A stretch of DNA of 64,000 nucleotides from Anatilimnocola aggregata (GTDB taxonomy: Bacteria; Planctomycetota; Planctomycetia; Pirellulales; Pirellulaceae). The notes under the pieces were generated by a model. It saw only the letters and a program-made list of their open reading frames with translations. It searched no databases and was not told where the DNA came from. Of the stretch, positions 7,456 through 16,610 are shown one piece after another. Both the position numbers and the translations under genes were made by a program. Every line of letters starts with the position of its first letter. Within the stretch, counting starts at the first letter, position 1. The DNA is taken from NCBI RefSeq assembly GCF_007747655.1, contig NZ_CP036274.1:1302001-1366000 (forward strand), written 5' to 3'.

Positions 7456-10224
7456 ATGAACCTGCTCCGTTCGCTAGGGGCTGCGCTCCTGCTGGCAGCA
7501 TTGTGTGTCACCTGGCTGCATGCTGGTGAAGAATCGGTCTGGATTGAGGCCGAGCATCTGCAAGGCATTACCGGCTTCTGCTGGCCGATGGGCAAGCCGG
7601 AGATGAAGAAGACGGCTGGTCACTGGGGCTTATCGGGTCCCGGTTGGGCCGCCGAATGGTGCCAGGGTGGCGAGAGCGGCTTTCTCTCGATTGCGACCGG
7701 CGCGGATGATGACAAAGCCGTCGTTAGTAAGACGATTGAGGTTCCCAAAGCGGGCAAATACTTCGTGTGGGTCCGCTATGGCGACTGGCGCGAAGTGCCC
7801 GATCGCTTTCAGGTGCAGATCGAACAGCCGGGTAAACCAGCTTGGACGGGTCGCTACGGTGAACGAGCCGTTGTCGAAGAAGACAACGAGATGAAGCTCT
7901 ACTTCGGCTGGGCTTTTGGCTGGGGCATGCAGCCCGCCGATCTGGCCGCAGGAACCGCCACGCTGAAGTTGCTCTCGACCACCAAGGAAGCTCAGCCTCG
8001 GCAAGTCGATTGCATTGTTCTCACTACCGACGCGACGTATCGGCCGCTGACAAAAGAACGTCCGCGCTCTGCTGCATGGGAATTGCTCGACAGCTATCGC
8101 CTGGGCATCGATTCGCAACTTGAGCCACTCGCGCGCAAGAAACCGTCGTTCGCACTCCCGGAACCCTGGAAGCTGCGGACCTTCCGCGACAAGAGCTTTC
8201 TCTATCTCTGGAATGTCTCGCACACGAGTGCCATCGATACATGGCTCAGCGACAAGCCGGGGCGCGTGAAGTTTCCGTACAACGTGGCGGACAAAACGGT
8301 CCGCGATGAGTTCGAAAAGAAATACGGCGGCGTAAATGAAGTGCCGATCTTTTCCGACCCGCGGATCGTGCCCACGTTTCACGGCGTCGGTCCTGGCGTC
8401 TTCGCCACCGATCCCAAGACGGGCGAAGTGAATCCGACCGGGCAGAAATTCGCTGCGTGGCTTGATGCGAATCCCGATCGCGCCTGGGGCATGATGATGA
8501 ACTATCATCCCGGCGCACCCATCGGCGACAAAGGGGTCGCGATGTTTCAAAAGTATCGTAATCGCTATGTCGGCAGCATCGCCGGCGAGAGCCTGGGATA
8601 TTTTTATCCCGACGGCAAGGCCATGAAGGCTGCGACCGAGAACGCGAAAACGCGGCGACAACTGGTCGAGGCCTTTACTCCCATTTCGCTGGAGTCGAAT
8701 CGCGACAAGTATCGCAAAGTCTATGGCAAGGATCTCGATGCGAATCCTTATCAGGACGTCATCGCTTGCCTCTCCATCGGCAATATCGAAGCGGTGCCGC
8801 TCTGCTACGACTGGGGCGCGAAGACGGCCGGTTATGAATCGTCGGTTTGCACTTCCAATGTGCTTGGCATGCGCTGGGCGTTCATGCGTGGCGCGGCTCG
8901 TCAGCATGCAGGACTGACGGCCACTTATCGGAGTTGTAATTTCGGTGACTCGTCGACCATCTTCAGCGACCAGCAAAGTTATCACGCGCCGAAGAACATT
9001 CTCGATAATTACTACAGCGTGTTCAGCGGTGCGGGGATGACCTGGTACAAGATGGACATCTGGTACCAGTACATGGCCGGCGCGAGCATGTTCTATCACG
9101 AGCAAGGTTTTGACGAGTACTGGCAACCGGGCGGCACCACTGCGGCCGGCCTGCACGAAGTGCAGCTTTCACCGAAGGGCAAATTGGTCGACCGCTTTCT
9201 CCGCGTCACTGCCAAGGAGCCCGATCGCGGCCAGCCTTTCACGCCGATTGCGTTCCTGGTCGACTACGCTCACGGCTGGGAACCCGCTCCGTTCTGGCCC
9301 AACAGTTTCAAGAATTGGCACGGGCACCAAGACCGCTTCTTGTACGGCGATCACGAAAAAATGCTGGAACAGTATTTTTGGACTGCTTTCCATCCCATCG
9401 GTCCCGAAAGCGAACGACCGATCACCGGCACAAACGAGGTTTACCTGCCCGGCGTCTACGGCGACATCTTCGATGTGATCTTCGCCTATCCCAATGCCAA
9501 CAAGTGGCGGACGATCGATACCTACCCAGTCGTCATCGCGGCCGGTGATATCGAACTGACCGATGCCGAGGGAAAAAGGCTGGCCGAGTACATCAATCGC
9601 GGCGGTACGCTAGTCGTGGCCGATGCGCACCTCACGGGGCCCGGTCTCGTGCATCTCGCCCTGCCGCAAACGGGTGCGGAAGCCACCGCGACCGGTTACA
9701 AGTGGCTGGACGATGCCGCGGAACAGGCCGGGCAATTGTTCCGCTATCGCGAGATTCCGCTCGATAAACCGCTGGGCAAAGATGCCGTGCGTCCGCTGGC
9801 GAAGACGCTCGATGGCAAGTGTTTTTGTGCAGCCATCGATCGCAATGCTGGACGCATTATCTATCTTTCAGTCCCGCGCGGTCTCGGCGTCGACAAAACA
9901 GTTCATCCCGTTGTCCCTCGTTTGCTCGCCCATCTGTCGCGCGGGCAGATGCCCGTCGAAGTGAGTGGCGAAGTCGAATGGCTCGTCAATCGTTCGCAAA
10001 CCGGCTGGCTTGTGACGCTGATGAATCCGCAGGGGCAAGACAAACCTCAGCAGGGAATCACGCCCACTGATTATCGCAAGAGCAAACAAGTCACGATTCG
10101 TTGCCGCGTTCCCGCGAAAGAAGCTCGCGACCGCTTGCTGCCGGAAGATCGTTGGCCCGTGGTTGACGGCAACGTCACGCTGGAAGTGCCAGCGGGCAGT
10201 GTGCGGATTGTGGAGATTAAGTGA
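7456..10224 (+). CDS. Secreted multidomain protein, CBM-like domain plus GH42-like body
   Basis: A 922-aa protein with a clear signal peptide (1-24). Residues 25-200 look like a carbohydrate-binding module of the CBM35/CBM6 type (WIEAEHLQGI start, then AGKYFVWVRYGDW). Residues about 215-640 form a probable catalytic barrel containing GSIAGESLGYFYPD, where Glu could be an acid/base. About 660-760 contains VVIAAGDIELTDAEGKRLAE and GGTLVVADAH, typical of the amidotransferase-like domain B of GH42. The tail is a beta-sandwich. It follows the preceding gene by 21 nt. Together they look like two non-redundant secreted hydrolases acting before import. I do not recognise a named family, so substrate and even hydrolase activity are inference. 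Confidence 0.55.
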   Translation: MNLLRSLGAALLLAALCVTWLHAGEESVWIEAEHLQGITGFCWPMGKPEMKKTAGHWGLSGPGWAAEWCQGGESGFLSIATGADDDKAVVSKTIEVPKAGKYFVWVRYGDWREVPDRFQVQIEQPGKPAWTGRYGERAVVEEDNEMKLYFGWAFGWGMQPADLAAGTATLKLLSTTKEAQPRQVDCIVLTTDATYRPLTKERPRSAAWELLDSYRLGIDSQLEPLARKKPSFALPEPWKLRTFRDKSFLYLWNVSHTSAIDTWLSDKPGRVKFPYNVADKTVRDEFEKKYGGVNEVPIFSDPRIVPTFHGVGPGVFATDPKTGEVNPTGQKFAAWLDANPDRAWGMMMNYHPGAPIGDKGVAMFQKYRNRYVGSIAGESLGYFYPDGKAMKAATENAKTRRQLVEAFTPISLESNRDKYRKVYGKDLDANPYQDVIACLSIGNIEAVPLCYDWGAKTAGYESSVCTSNVLGMRWAFMRGAARQHAGLTATYRSCNFGDSSTIFSDQQSYHAPKNILDNYYSVFSGAGMTWYKMDIWYQYMAGASMFYHEQGFDEYWQPGGTTAAGLHEVQLSPKGKLVDRFLRVTAKEPDRGQPFTPIAFLVDYAHGWEPAPFWPNSFKNWHGHQDRFLYGDHEKMLEQYFWTAFHPIGPESERPITGTNEVYLPGVYGDIFDVIFAYPNANKWRTIDTYPVVIAAGDIELTDAEGKRLAEYINRGGTLVVADAHLTGPGLVHLALPQTGAEATATGYKWLDDAAEQAGQLFRYREIPLDKPLGKDAVRPLAKTLDGKCFCAAIDRNAGRIIYLSVPRGLGVDKTVHPVVPRLLAHLSRGQMPVEVSGEVEWLVNRSQTGWLVTLMNPQGQDKPQQGITPTDYRKSKQVTIRCRVPAKEARDRLLPEDRWPVVDGNVTLEVPAGSVRIVEIK

Positions 10225-10236
10225 TTGTGTCTGGTT

Positions 10237-10270
10237 CCCTCTCCTCGGTGCTCCGAGGAGAGGGAGTTTT
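10237..10270 (+). terminator. Rho-independent-type hairpin, repeat family C
   Basis: Arms CCCTCTCCTCGG (10237-10248) and CCGAGGAGAGGG (10253-10264) enclose a 4-nt loop and are followed by AGTTTT. It is only 12 nt after the preceding stop. A near-identical hairpin is at 33108-33135, so it may be a dispersed element used as an attenuator or terminator. The next gene starts 25 nt later. Confidence 0.6.
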
Positions 10271-10288
10271 AAAATAGAAGAGGTCTTT

Positions 10289-11581
10289 ATGCTTCGCTTC
10301 ACTTCACTTCTGCTCCTCTTTCTCCCTCTCTTCGCTCACGCCGAAGAAAGGTGGCTCTGGTCTACGGCCTACGCAGTTCCGAAGGAGACAACCAGTGAGG
10401 GAAGCGGCTATTTCTCAATCATCGAAGGGAAGAATGGACACATCTATGTCGGGGCGGCCAAGTACGGCAGCAATGCGTACCTGGTTGGCTTCGATCCGCA
10501 GGCGAAAGAGATGAAGATCGCCGTCGACTGCATGAAGGAGATCGGCAGCACGGCGACCGGCTTTGCCGCGCAGGCGAAGATTCATACCCGCAATAACATC
10601 GGCCCTAGCGGCAAAATCTACTTCGGCACCAAGCAGGGATATACGAAGAAGGGCGAGTCGCTCACGGATTATCCCGGCGGCTATCCCATGGTTTACGATC
10701 CGGCAACCGGCAAGACCAAGGTCTACGACATTCCAGTCAAGCATCAGGGGATCATCAGCGTAACGCCGGACGAGAGCCGGAATCTCGCCTACATCAGCAC
10801 GTGCGACGACGGCCGCCCGATTGAAAAATCGCGGTTCCTCGTGCTCGATCTCGCGACCGGCAAATACAAAGACCTGATCGAGACGGAGCACATGTATGCG
10901 TTCATCGTCGTCGATCACCTGGGGCGGGCCTATCATCCGCTGCGGGGTGGCGATATCGCCCGCTACGATCCGCGCACCGAGAAGCTCGAACGGCTGAAGC
11001 AAACGATCGATGGTGCGGCACCGAAGGCAGATTCTCACTTGGTCGACGAGAACAGCCATTGCCTCAACTGGGATATTTCGCCCGACGGGAAAACACTCTG
11101 GTGCGTGGCCATGAGCGGCAACCAGCTTTATAGCTACGACCTGACGAAAGAAGGTGACACGCTTGTGGGTAAATCGCACGGCCCGCTGTTGAAGAGCGCC
11201 GTCTCGACCGATTGCCGGGCCCTATGCGTCGCGGCCGATGGCAAGCTTTGGATGGGAATTAACGCGGTCGAAGAGCGCCCCGCGAATGATCCGAAGAAGC
11301 CCGACGCCATGAAGAAAGAAACCTTCATGCACCTCATCAGCTTTGGGCCGGGACAGGACGCTTGCCGCGATCATGGCCGCATCGCGATCAAGAATCCCGA
11401 CTACACCACCTTCACCGACGACGCGGGCAAGCAACTTCCCTGGCATCACGGCGTCTACAAATACAGCGACGGCACCACCTTGCCACGTTACTCTTGCTTA
11501 GGCGTGTGCGCCGCCCGCGATGGCACGGTATATGTGCTCTCGCTCGCACCGTTTACTTTGCACGCGATTGAACCAGAATGA
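10289..11581 (+). CDS. Secreted beta-propeller-like protein
   Basis: A 430-aa protein with a signal peptide (MLRFTSLLLLFLPLFAHAEE). The body repeats blades of the type G-IYFGT / LAYISTCDDGR / KTLWCVAMSGNQLYSYD / DGKLWMGI, suggesting a six- or seven-bladed propeller related to SMP-30/YVTN-type folds. Such proteins may be lyases, lactonases or binding proteins; no catalytic set can be fixed. The ATG at 10289 is chosen because the signal sequence starts there; the upstream in-frame extension runs back through the hairpin and the end of the previous gene. It belongs to the secreted-protein block, separated from the 922-aa gene by the hairpin at 10237-10264. Confidence 0.6.
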   Translation: MLRFTSLLLLFLPLFAHAEERWLWSTAYAVPKETTSEGSGYFSIIEGKNGHIYVGAAKYGSNAYLVGFDPQAKEMKIAVDCMKEIGSTATGFAAQAKIHTRNNIGPSGKIYFGTKQGYTKKGESLTDYPGGYPMVYDPATGKTKVYDIPVKHQGIISVTPDESRNLAYISTCDDGRPIEKSRFLVLDLATGKYKDLIETEHMYAFIVVDHLGRAYHPLRGGDIARYDPRTEKLERLKQTIDGAAPKADSHLVDENSHCLNWDISPDGKTLWCVAMSGNQLYSYDLTKEGDTLVGKSHGPLLKSAVSTDCRALCVAADGKLWMGINAVEERPANDPKKPDAMKKETFMHLISFGPGQDACRDHGRIAIKNPDYTTFTDDAGKQLPWHHGVYKYSDGTTLPRYSCLGVCAARDGTVYVLSLAPFTLHAIEPE

Positions 11582-11589
11582 TTCACCAA

Positions 11590-11611
11590 GTAGCCCGAAG
11601 CGTCAGCAAGG
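11590..11611 (+). repeat. Single half-site of the family B inverted repeat
   Basis: GTAGCCCGAAGCGTCAGCAA at 11590-11609 matches the left arm of the palindrome at 30924-31001 with few changes. No second arm is present in the next 100 nt. It lies in the leader of the gene starting at 11671, and looks like a decayed or solo copy. Confidence 0.65.
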
Positions 11612-11670
11612 CGTTTCAGGCTTCCTCGCAAACACCGCCCACCTCTTATCCCGCCACTTGGAGTTCCTTC

Positions 11671-12951
11671 ATGAAAACTCTCCGCCTAGCCCTGCCACTC
11701 GCGCTTAGTTGGCTCTTTCTGTTTGCTCCAAGCACGCCAGCCCAAGAGAAAATCCCTCGCGTCGCTGTCATCACTACCGTCTGGCACCCCAACTCGCATG
11801 CCGACGTCATCGGCGGGCGATTGCTGGAGGGGTACAACCTCAACGGGCAAGGTGAATTCCCGAAGCTGAAGTTGGTCTCGATCTTCACCGATCAGGTTCC
11901 CGAGAACGACAAGAGCCGTGCGCTGGCGGAGAAGCACAAGATTCCCGTGTTCGATACAATCGCCGGCGCACTCACGCTGGGGGGCGATAAGCTGGCCGTC
12001 GATGGCGTGCTGATGATCGCCGAGCATGGCAAGTATCCCGAGAACGACACCGGCAGTATTTCGTTCCCCAAGCGGCGGCTGTTTGGCGACATCGTCAGCA
12101 CGTTCGAGAAGACGGGCAAGGTGGTGCCGGTCTTCAGCGATAAGCACCTGGCCGATAAGTGGGAAGATGTCGACTGGTTCTGGCAGACTGCCAAGAAGCA
12201 CAACATTCCGCTGATGGCCGGTTCGTCGCTGCCACAATCGTGGCGCATTCCAGCGATCGACTTGAAGAAAGACTCCGCCGTGAAGGAGATCGTCGTCACG
12301 TCGTATCATCGGCTCGATTCGTACGGCTTTCACGGCCTCGAAGGTTTGCAGTGCCTGGCCGAGCGACGCAAGGGTGGCGAAACGGGCGTGAAGCGAGTTC
12401 GCTGCCTGGAAGGAGAAGAAGTTTGGAAAGCCATGGATCGCGGCGAGTTCAGCGCCAAGCTGCTCGAACAAGCGGTTGCCAAGTTCCAGGATCGTCCGCT
12501 GCCGGCCGGCAAAACGATTCGGGAACTGCCGAAGAAGCCCTCGCTGTTTCAGGTCGAATACAACGACGGCCTAAAGGCGACTGTGGTCACGCTCGATAGC
12601 GGGCTGGCCGAATGGGCCGCCGCATGGACCAACGAAGACGGCACGAGTGAGGCGTTTCTGTATCGGCTGCAAGAAGATCATCCGTTCGCCCACTTCACCA
12701 ACCTGCTGAAGGGAGTCGAGACGATGATGCAAACGGGCAAGCCCACCTGGTCGACCGAGCGCACGCTCATGACCAGCGGACTCCTCGACGCACTACTCAC
12801 CAGCAAACGCGACGGCGGCAAGTGGCTCGATACGCCCTACCTCAACATTGCCTACAAGAACGACTACGACTGGCGCGAACCCGCTCCCATGCCCCCCTTC
12901 ACGCCGAAGCCGCCCAAACCGGTGAAGCCAGCGGCAGTGAAGAAGAAGTAG
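11671..12951 (+). CDS. Secreted protein of unknown function, Rossmann-like N-terminus
   Basis: A 426-aa protein. Residues 1-25 form a signal peptide (cut near TPAQE). The mature start KIPRVAVITTVWHPNSHADV resembles a nucleotide-binding beta-alpha-beta unit, as in Gfo/Idh/MocA-type proteins, but the glycine pattern is incomplete and the fold call is weak. Conserved-looking segments include FSDKHLADKWED, MAGSSLPQSWRIP and SYHRLDSYGFHGLEGLQ. The C-terminus is Pro/Lys-rich. The upstream ORF extension to 11578 runs through a repeat half-site and is not used. It is the last gene of the secreted block begun at 5557. I do not recognise the family; a role in handling the same substrate is only a guess from position. 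Confidence 0.5.
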   Translation: MKTLRLALPLALSWLFLFAPSTPAQEKIPRVAVITTVWHPNSHADVIGGRLLEGYNLNGQGEFPKLKLVSIFTDQVPENDKSRALAEKHKIPVFDTIAGALTLGGDKLAVDGVLMIAEHGKYPENDTGSISFPKRRLFGDIVSTFEKTGKVVPVFSDKHLADKWEDVDWFWQTAKKHNIPLMAGSSLPQSWRIPAIDLKKDSAVKEIVVTSYHRLDSYGFHGLEGLQCLAERRKGGETGVKRVRCLEGEEVWKAMDRGEFSAKLLEQAVAKFQDRPLPAGKTIRELPKKPSLFQVEYNDGLKATVVTLDSGLAEWAAAWTNEDGTSEAFLYRLQEDHPFAHFTNLLKGVETMMQTGKPTWSTERTLMTSGLLDALLTSKRDGGKWLDTPYLNIAYKNDYDWREPAPMPPFTPKPPKPVKPAAVKKK

Positions 12952-12961
12952 TTCCGCCGTG

Positions 12962-12988
12962 TCGAAAATTACTAATCGCAGTTTTCGA
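12962..12988. terminator. Possible bidirectional terminator between convergent genes
   Basis: TCGAAAA at 12962-12968 and TTTTCGA at 12982-12988 can pair around a 13-nt loop in the 39-bp gap between two convergent genes. The stem is short and AT-rich, so support comes mostly from position. Confidence 0.3.
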
Positions 12989-12990
12989 GA

Positions 12991-15033
12991 TCATCGCGGC
13001 GCTGGTCCTGTGGGGAGCGCTGCACTGGGGATCGTTCCCGCTTGATCCGCGGCGGGAATCCACGGTTTCACACCGGGCAGATTGTATTCGGGTTGATGCT
13101 CGGGCTGGGCCTGCACATGTTCTAGCAGGATGCGGCGGACTTCTAAAATGCTCAGCGGATAGCGGTGTACGCTCATGTGATCGGCCGGCACGACCTTCTC
13201 CGAAGCAACTTCCTGAAGCGTCGCACTCGACTTGCCGACGACACCGTCTCCTTCTTCCGAAAAGCGGCCAATGAAGGTGTTGCTCGGTACGACGCCAATC
13301 ACGTTGTGATAGCTGGTGTGCGGGCCACGTTCGGCACCATTGAGCGCCGCGAAAATCTGGCAATCCGGCGCGAGCGAATCGATCGACGTCGTCCGTGTAA
13401 GCAGGTCGGTGTTGCGGAACGAATCGGGATTATCCCGAATCAGCTTGTTACTCAGTTCGACCATCATCTCGGGCAAGGTGATGAACGTCCGCCCGAAATA
13501 GCGCGTGTAGTCATCGGCAAAATTGCTGCCATGGTGCGGCGTGCCGAGTGTAATCACCCGCTTCACGCTGGGATTGGGATGAAAATAAAAGCACTTGGCC
13601 AGTTTGCTTCGCTCGTCGTCCGAAGCTTTGATCTGTTCGATCGGCACGTTGCCCAGCAGGTTCCAAAAGCGATCGCCACTTTCAATCGTCTGCATCCGCG
13701 AGACGAGCCCACCCATGCTATGACCGACGAGAATCATTTGATCGAGGTTAGGATTCGCGCCGTGCGGATCGAGGTCGGCGCGCATTTGCGCCAGAGCGTC
13801 ACGCATCTGCGCGGCACTCGTCCAGAATGGCTGGCCGGTTGGATATTGGAAGAACCAGAACTGATACCGCTTGCGAATTTCGGGGAAGGCGCGCAGATCG
13901 TTAAACATTTCCATCCACGTTGTGGGACTCGACCACAAACCGTGAACCATGACGACCGGAATCCGCTGCGGGTCGTAGGGCTCGACCATGAAGAGCCCCT
14001 TGATCCCCTTCGCAGTCCCTGGGTTGAGCAGGCCCAAGGTTGAAGTGTCGGTTTCCTGGAACTGCGGATCGTCGAGGAAGAACGCCAGGGGAGTGCTGAT
14101 GTCGGACTCGAGCGGCACGTCGTGATTGCAGACCTTGATGCTGTTCGCGAGGAGCGGATCGTAGAGTTCCAGCACGCAGCGGTGGACGTTCGCATCACGA
14201 TTAGCGTCGTGATTCTCTTCCACGCGCATGAAGGCGGTGACGGCAAAGCTCAAACCCGGGGGATAATACTTTTCGGCCGGTGTTTCGCCCGTGTGGCGCG
14301 TCCGGACGGCAATCAGCGGCACACCGAGGCCGTAGCTATGGTGGTGATTCGTCAGCCCGCTAGAGATTTCGTAAGTGCTGACGAACTCGAGCGCGGAGAG
14401 ATCTTCCTGCCGCCAGGGGCCGCGAATTTCAATTTCGAGATGGTACTCCTTTTTTCCCGTCTTGATGACGTGCTTCGTCCCTGGCTTCAACTGCCGGTTC
14501 TTACTGACAATCCGCAGGGCCGATTCGAGCGCGCCGTTGTACAAATCGCACGCGCGGCGGAACTGGGGATCGTATGGATTGCGAAAATGATCGAGTCCCG
14601 GATCGAACAAGTACCAATAGGCGTGCGCGACAGCCGCCCCGTGGACGTCGAGCGCTTCCTTCGGTTTGTTTTGCAGCTCAAGCTCTTTCCCCTCTAAATA
14701 GGCGAGCTCGGCGTAGGCATAGATCTTGTCTCCCGTTGGTTCGCGGGCCAGTTCTTTTTGAAAGCTGACAAGGGCGATCAGCGGATCGTCTTCTACCTGG
14801 TCGAGCAGGTTATAGCGCCGCAATAGTTGTTCGGTTCGCTTGGTGGGCTTGGGTCCGCTGCGGGCGAGAAGTTTGAGCGGGGCCGCGAGCGGATTGCGCG
14901 GGGCTTCGCGAACGGTCACATATCGTTGGCGTGCGCAGCCCGAGTTACCCAGCGCGCAGAGCGCCGCCATGACCGTGATTGCGCAGGGCAACCAGGACAG
15001 CGATGCTGACAGGCGCTGTGTGGCAGTGGACAT
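12991..15033 (-). CDS. Lipoprotein-like alpha/beta-hydrolase (lipase/esterase type)
   Basis: A 680-aa protein. Residues 1-32 form a hydrophobic leader ending in LGNSGCARQ, which may be a lipobox, so envelope attachment is likely. Residues about 60-330 have no named domain but include ordered helices and the repeated use of Asn/Tyr/His loops. The hydrolase core starts near VVMVHGLWSSPTTW (oxyanion-hole HG motif) and contains the nucleophile elbow LVGHSMGGLVSRM. A later PADHMSVHRYPLS may hold the catalytic His. Family-level lipase/esterase activity is supported; the substrate is unknown. The ATG at 15033 is preferred because the leader peptide begins there; the longer in-frame extension to 15231 runs back through intergenic sequence to the next divergent gene start. 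Confidence 0.75.
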   Translation of the reverse strand: MSTATQRLSASLSWLPCAITVMAALCALGNSGCARQRYVTVREAPRNPLAAPLKLLARSGPKPTKRTEQLLRRYNLLDQVEDDPLIALVSFQKELAREPTGDKIYAYAELAYLEGKELELQNKPKEALDVHGAAVAHAYWYLFDPGLDHFRNPYDPQFRRACDLYNGALESALRIVSKNRQLKPGTKHVIKTGKKEYHLEIEIRGPWRQEDLSALEFVSTYEISSGLTNHHHSYGLGVPLIAVRTRHTGETPAEKYYPPGLSFAVTAFMRVEENHDANRDANVHRCVLELYDPLLANSIKVCNHDVPLESDISTPLAFFLDDPQFQETDTSTLGLLNPGTAKGIKGLFMVEPYDPQRIPVVMVHGLWSSPTTWMEMFNDLRAFPEIRKRYQFWFFQYPTGQPFWTSAAQMRDALAQMRADLDPHGANPNLDQMILVGHSMGGLVSRMQTIESGDRFWNLLGNVPIEQIKASDDERSKLAKCFYFHPNPSVKRVITLGTPHHGSNFADDYTRYFGRTFITLPEMMVELSNKLIRDNPDSFRNTDLLTRTTSIDSLAPDCQIFAALNGAERGPHTSYHNVIGVVPSNTFIGRFSEEGDGVVGKSSATLQEVASEKVVPADHMSVHRYPLSILEVRRILLEHVQAQPEHQPEYNLPGVKPWIPAADQAGTIPSAALPTGPAPR

Positions 15034-15140
15034 CAGTACCCTCAAGGGCCCGTTCCGATGACGGGCGAGAGACGATTTAGGGAGTATGTGAAATTGCGTC
15101 AAGACTGGCCGCAGCCTGTCTGCTAGCCGCAAATCGCCCA

Positions 15141-15156
15141 GTGCAGCTTGCTGCAC
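15141..15156. other. Perfect short palindrome in a divergent promoter region
   Basis: GTGCAGCTTGCTGCAC is a 7-bp inverted repeat with a 2-nt centre, midway between divergent genes starting at 15033 and 15230. An outer pair ATTGCGTC (15093-15100) and GACGCAAT (15184-15191) surrounds it. It could be an operator; no promoter hexamers are obvious. Confidence 0.35.
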
Positions 15157-15229
15157 TCGGCCCGGCTGTGGATAATCGCTGACGACGCAATGGCTTACGA
15201 ATAAAACGAAGCACCTTGGAAGCGACATC

Positions 15230-16279
15230 ATGCGGAAGACGATCAGCCAACTGCTGGCAACCTTAGTACTGGCACTGGCGGCTTGCGGGCAGATTTGGGC
15301 AGCCGAAGCAGATGGCCTGCAGATCTATTGGATCGATACCGAAGGTGGTGCCGCGACGCTACTAATCACACCGACGGGCGAAACCGTGCTCATCGACGCC
15401 GGCAATCCCGGCCGCCGCGATGCCGACCGCATCGTTAAAACCATCACAGAAATTGCCGGGCGGAAGCAGATCGACCATCTGGTGACGACGCACTATCACG
15501 GCGATCACTTCGGTGGCGCGATTGAACTCGCCAAACTGCTGCCCATCGTCAATCTATGGGACAACGGCCAGTTCGAAGGGCTGAGGGACGACCCCGGCAA
15601 AGCCTACTTTGAGTTGAAGGCCGAGAAGAAGCACGTCATCAAGCCCGGTGATTCCATCCCCGTCAAACAGTTGGCCGCCGGCTCGCCGGAATTAAGCATT
15701 CGCTGCCTGGGAACACGGCAACAGTTCGTTACCGCCCCGGCGGGGACCGAAGAAAATACAAATATCTGTGCCACGGCGCGAGAAAAGGCCCGCGATGGCT
15801 CCGACAATGCCAACAGCATTGTGCTGCTCATCAAGTTCGGCAATTTCACGTTCTTCGATGCGGGGGATCTGACCTGGAACCAAGAACAAAAGCTGGTCTG
15901 TCCGCATAACGTTGTGGGCAAGGTCGATGTATATCAAGTTACGCATCACGGGCTCGACGCCAGCAATAATCCGCTCGTACTTCAGTCGATCGAGCCGCAC
16001 GTGGCAATCATGAATAACGGCACCACCAAGGGGTGTGCTCCCGAAGTCTTTGCCAACCTGAAAGAGACCAAGTCACTGCAAGGAATCTATCAAGTCCATA
16101 AAAACCTGCGACCCGATGGAGCGACCAACAACGTGGCCGATGAATTCATTGCCAATCGCGAGAAAGAATGCCAAGGAAATCACATTCATCTGGCAGTCGC
16201 CGCCGATACCAAAAGCTATACGGTCAACATTCCCGCGAATAAGCACAGTCAGACCTACCAGACACGCACGGGCAAATAG
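15230..16279 (+). CDS. Secreted MBL-fold hydrolase, ComEC/Rec2 C-domain-like
   Basis: A 349-aa metallo-beta-lactamase-fold protein with a signal peptide (1-24). The metal motif THYHGDHFGG (H-x-H-x-D-H) is intact near residues 87-96. FFDAGDLTWNQE supplies a later metal-binding Asp, and VTHHGLDAS a later His. The beginning LQIYWIDTEGGAATLLITP resembles stand-alone homologues of the ComEC/Rec2 C-terminal domain, which hydrolyse phosphodiesters or related esters; exported planctomycete versions have no known substrate. A GGAAG site lies just before the ATG. The next gene starts 59 nt later on the same strand but is unrelated in type. Confidence 0.8.
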   Translation: MRKTISQLLATLVLALAACGQIWAAEADGLQIYWIDTEGGAATLLITPTGETVLIDAGNPGRRDADRIVKTITEIAGRKQIDHLVTTHYHGDHFGGAIELAKLLPIVNLWDNGQFEGLRDDPGKAYFELKAEKKHVIKPGDSIPVKQLAAGSPELSIRCLGTRQQFVTAPAGTEENTNICATAREKARDGSDNANSIVLLIKFGNFTFFDAGDLTWNQEQKLVCPHNVVGKVDVYQVTHHGLDASNNPLVLQSIEPHVAIMNNGTTKGCAPEVFANLKETKSLQGIYQVHKNLRPDGATNNVADEFIANREKECQGNHIHLAVAADTKSYTVNIPANKHSQTYQTRTGK

Positions 16280-16338
16280 AATATTCTCTAAACCGACCAC
16301 TCCTTTCGACTATTCAACTCTTAAAAAGTGAAAGAAAC

Positions 16339-16605
16339 ATGGACAGAGAAACCGTCGAATCGTACGCGAGCAAGAAAGTGGCTGCTGGTGTCTGCGGCAT
16401 CGTGATTGGCAGCCTGGGGATCCACAAGTTTGTCCTGGGCAAAACTCAGTCGGGGCTGGTCATGCTCCTCTTCACGGTGCTGACCTGCGGAATTGGCGGA
16501 GCGGTGATGGGTGTCATCGGCCTCGTGGAAGGCATCCTCTACCTGACGAAGAACGATAACGATTTCTATCGAATCTACTACGTTGAAGGTAAGGAGTGGT
16601 TTTAG
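16339..16605 (+). CDS. TM2-domain membrane protein
   Basis: An 88-aa protein with the TM2 layout: a first helix KKVAAGVCGIVIGSLGIHKF, the short turn LGKTQSG, and a second helix VMLLFTVLTCGIGGAVMGVI followed by a third hydrophobic segment GLVEGILYL. The Gly-x-His-x-Phe signature (GIHKF) is the mark of the family. Proteins of this type are inner-membrane proteins of unknown function. The C-terminus YYVEGKEWF is charged and cytoplasmic by the positive-inside rule. Its stop is 5 nt before the next ATG, so the pair is probably co-transcribed. Confidence 0.8.
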   Translation: MDRETVESYASKKVAAGVCGIVIGSLGIHKFVLGKTQSGLVMLLFTVLTCGIGGAVMGVIGLVEGILYLTKNDNDFYRIYYVEGKEWF

Positions 16606-16610
16606 GCGAG

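Noticed and set aside
7630-9156. 508-aa minus-strand ORF
   Set aside because: Opposite strand of the 922-aa secreted protein, which has a signal peptide and ordered domains.
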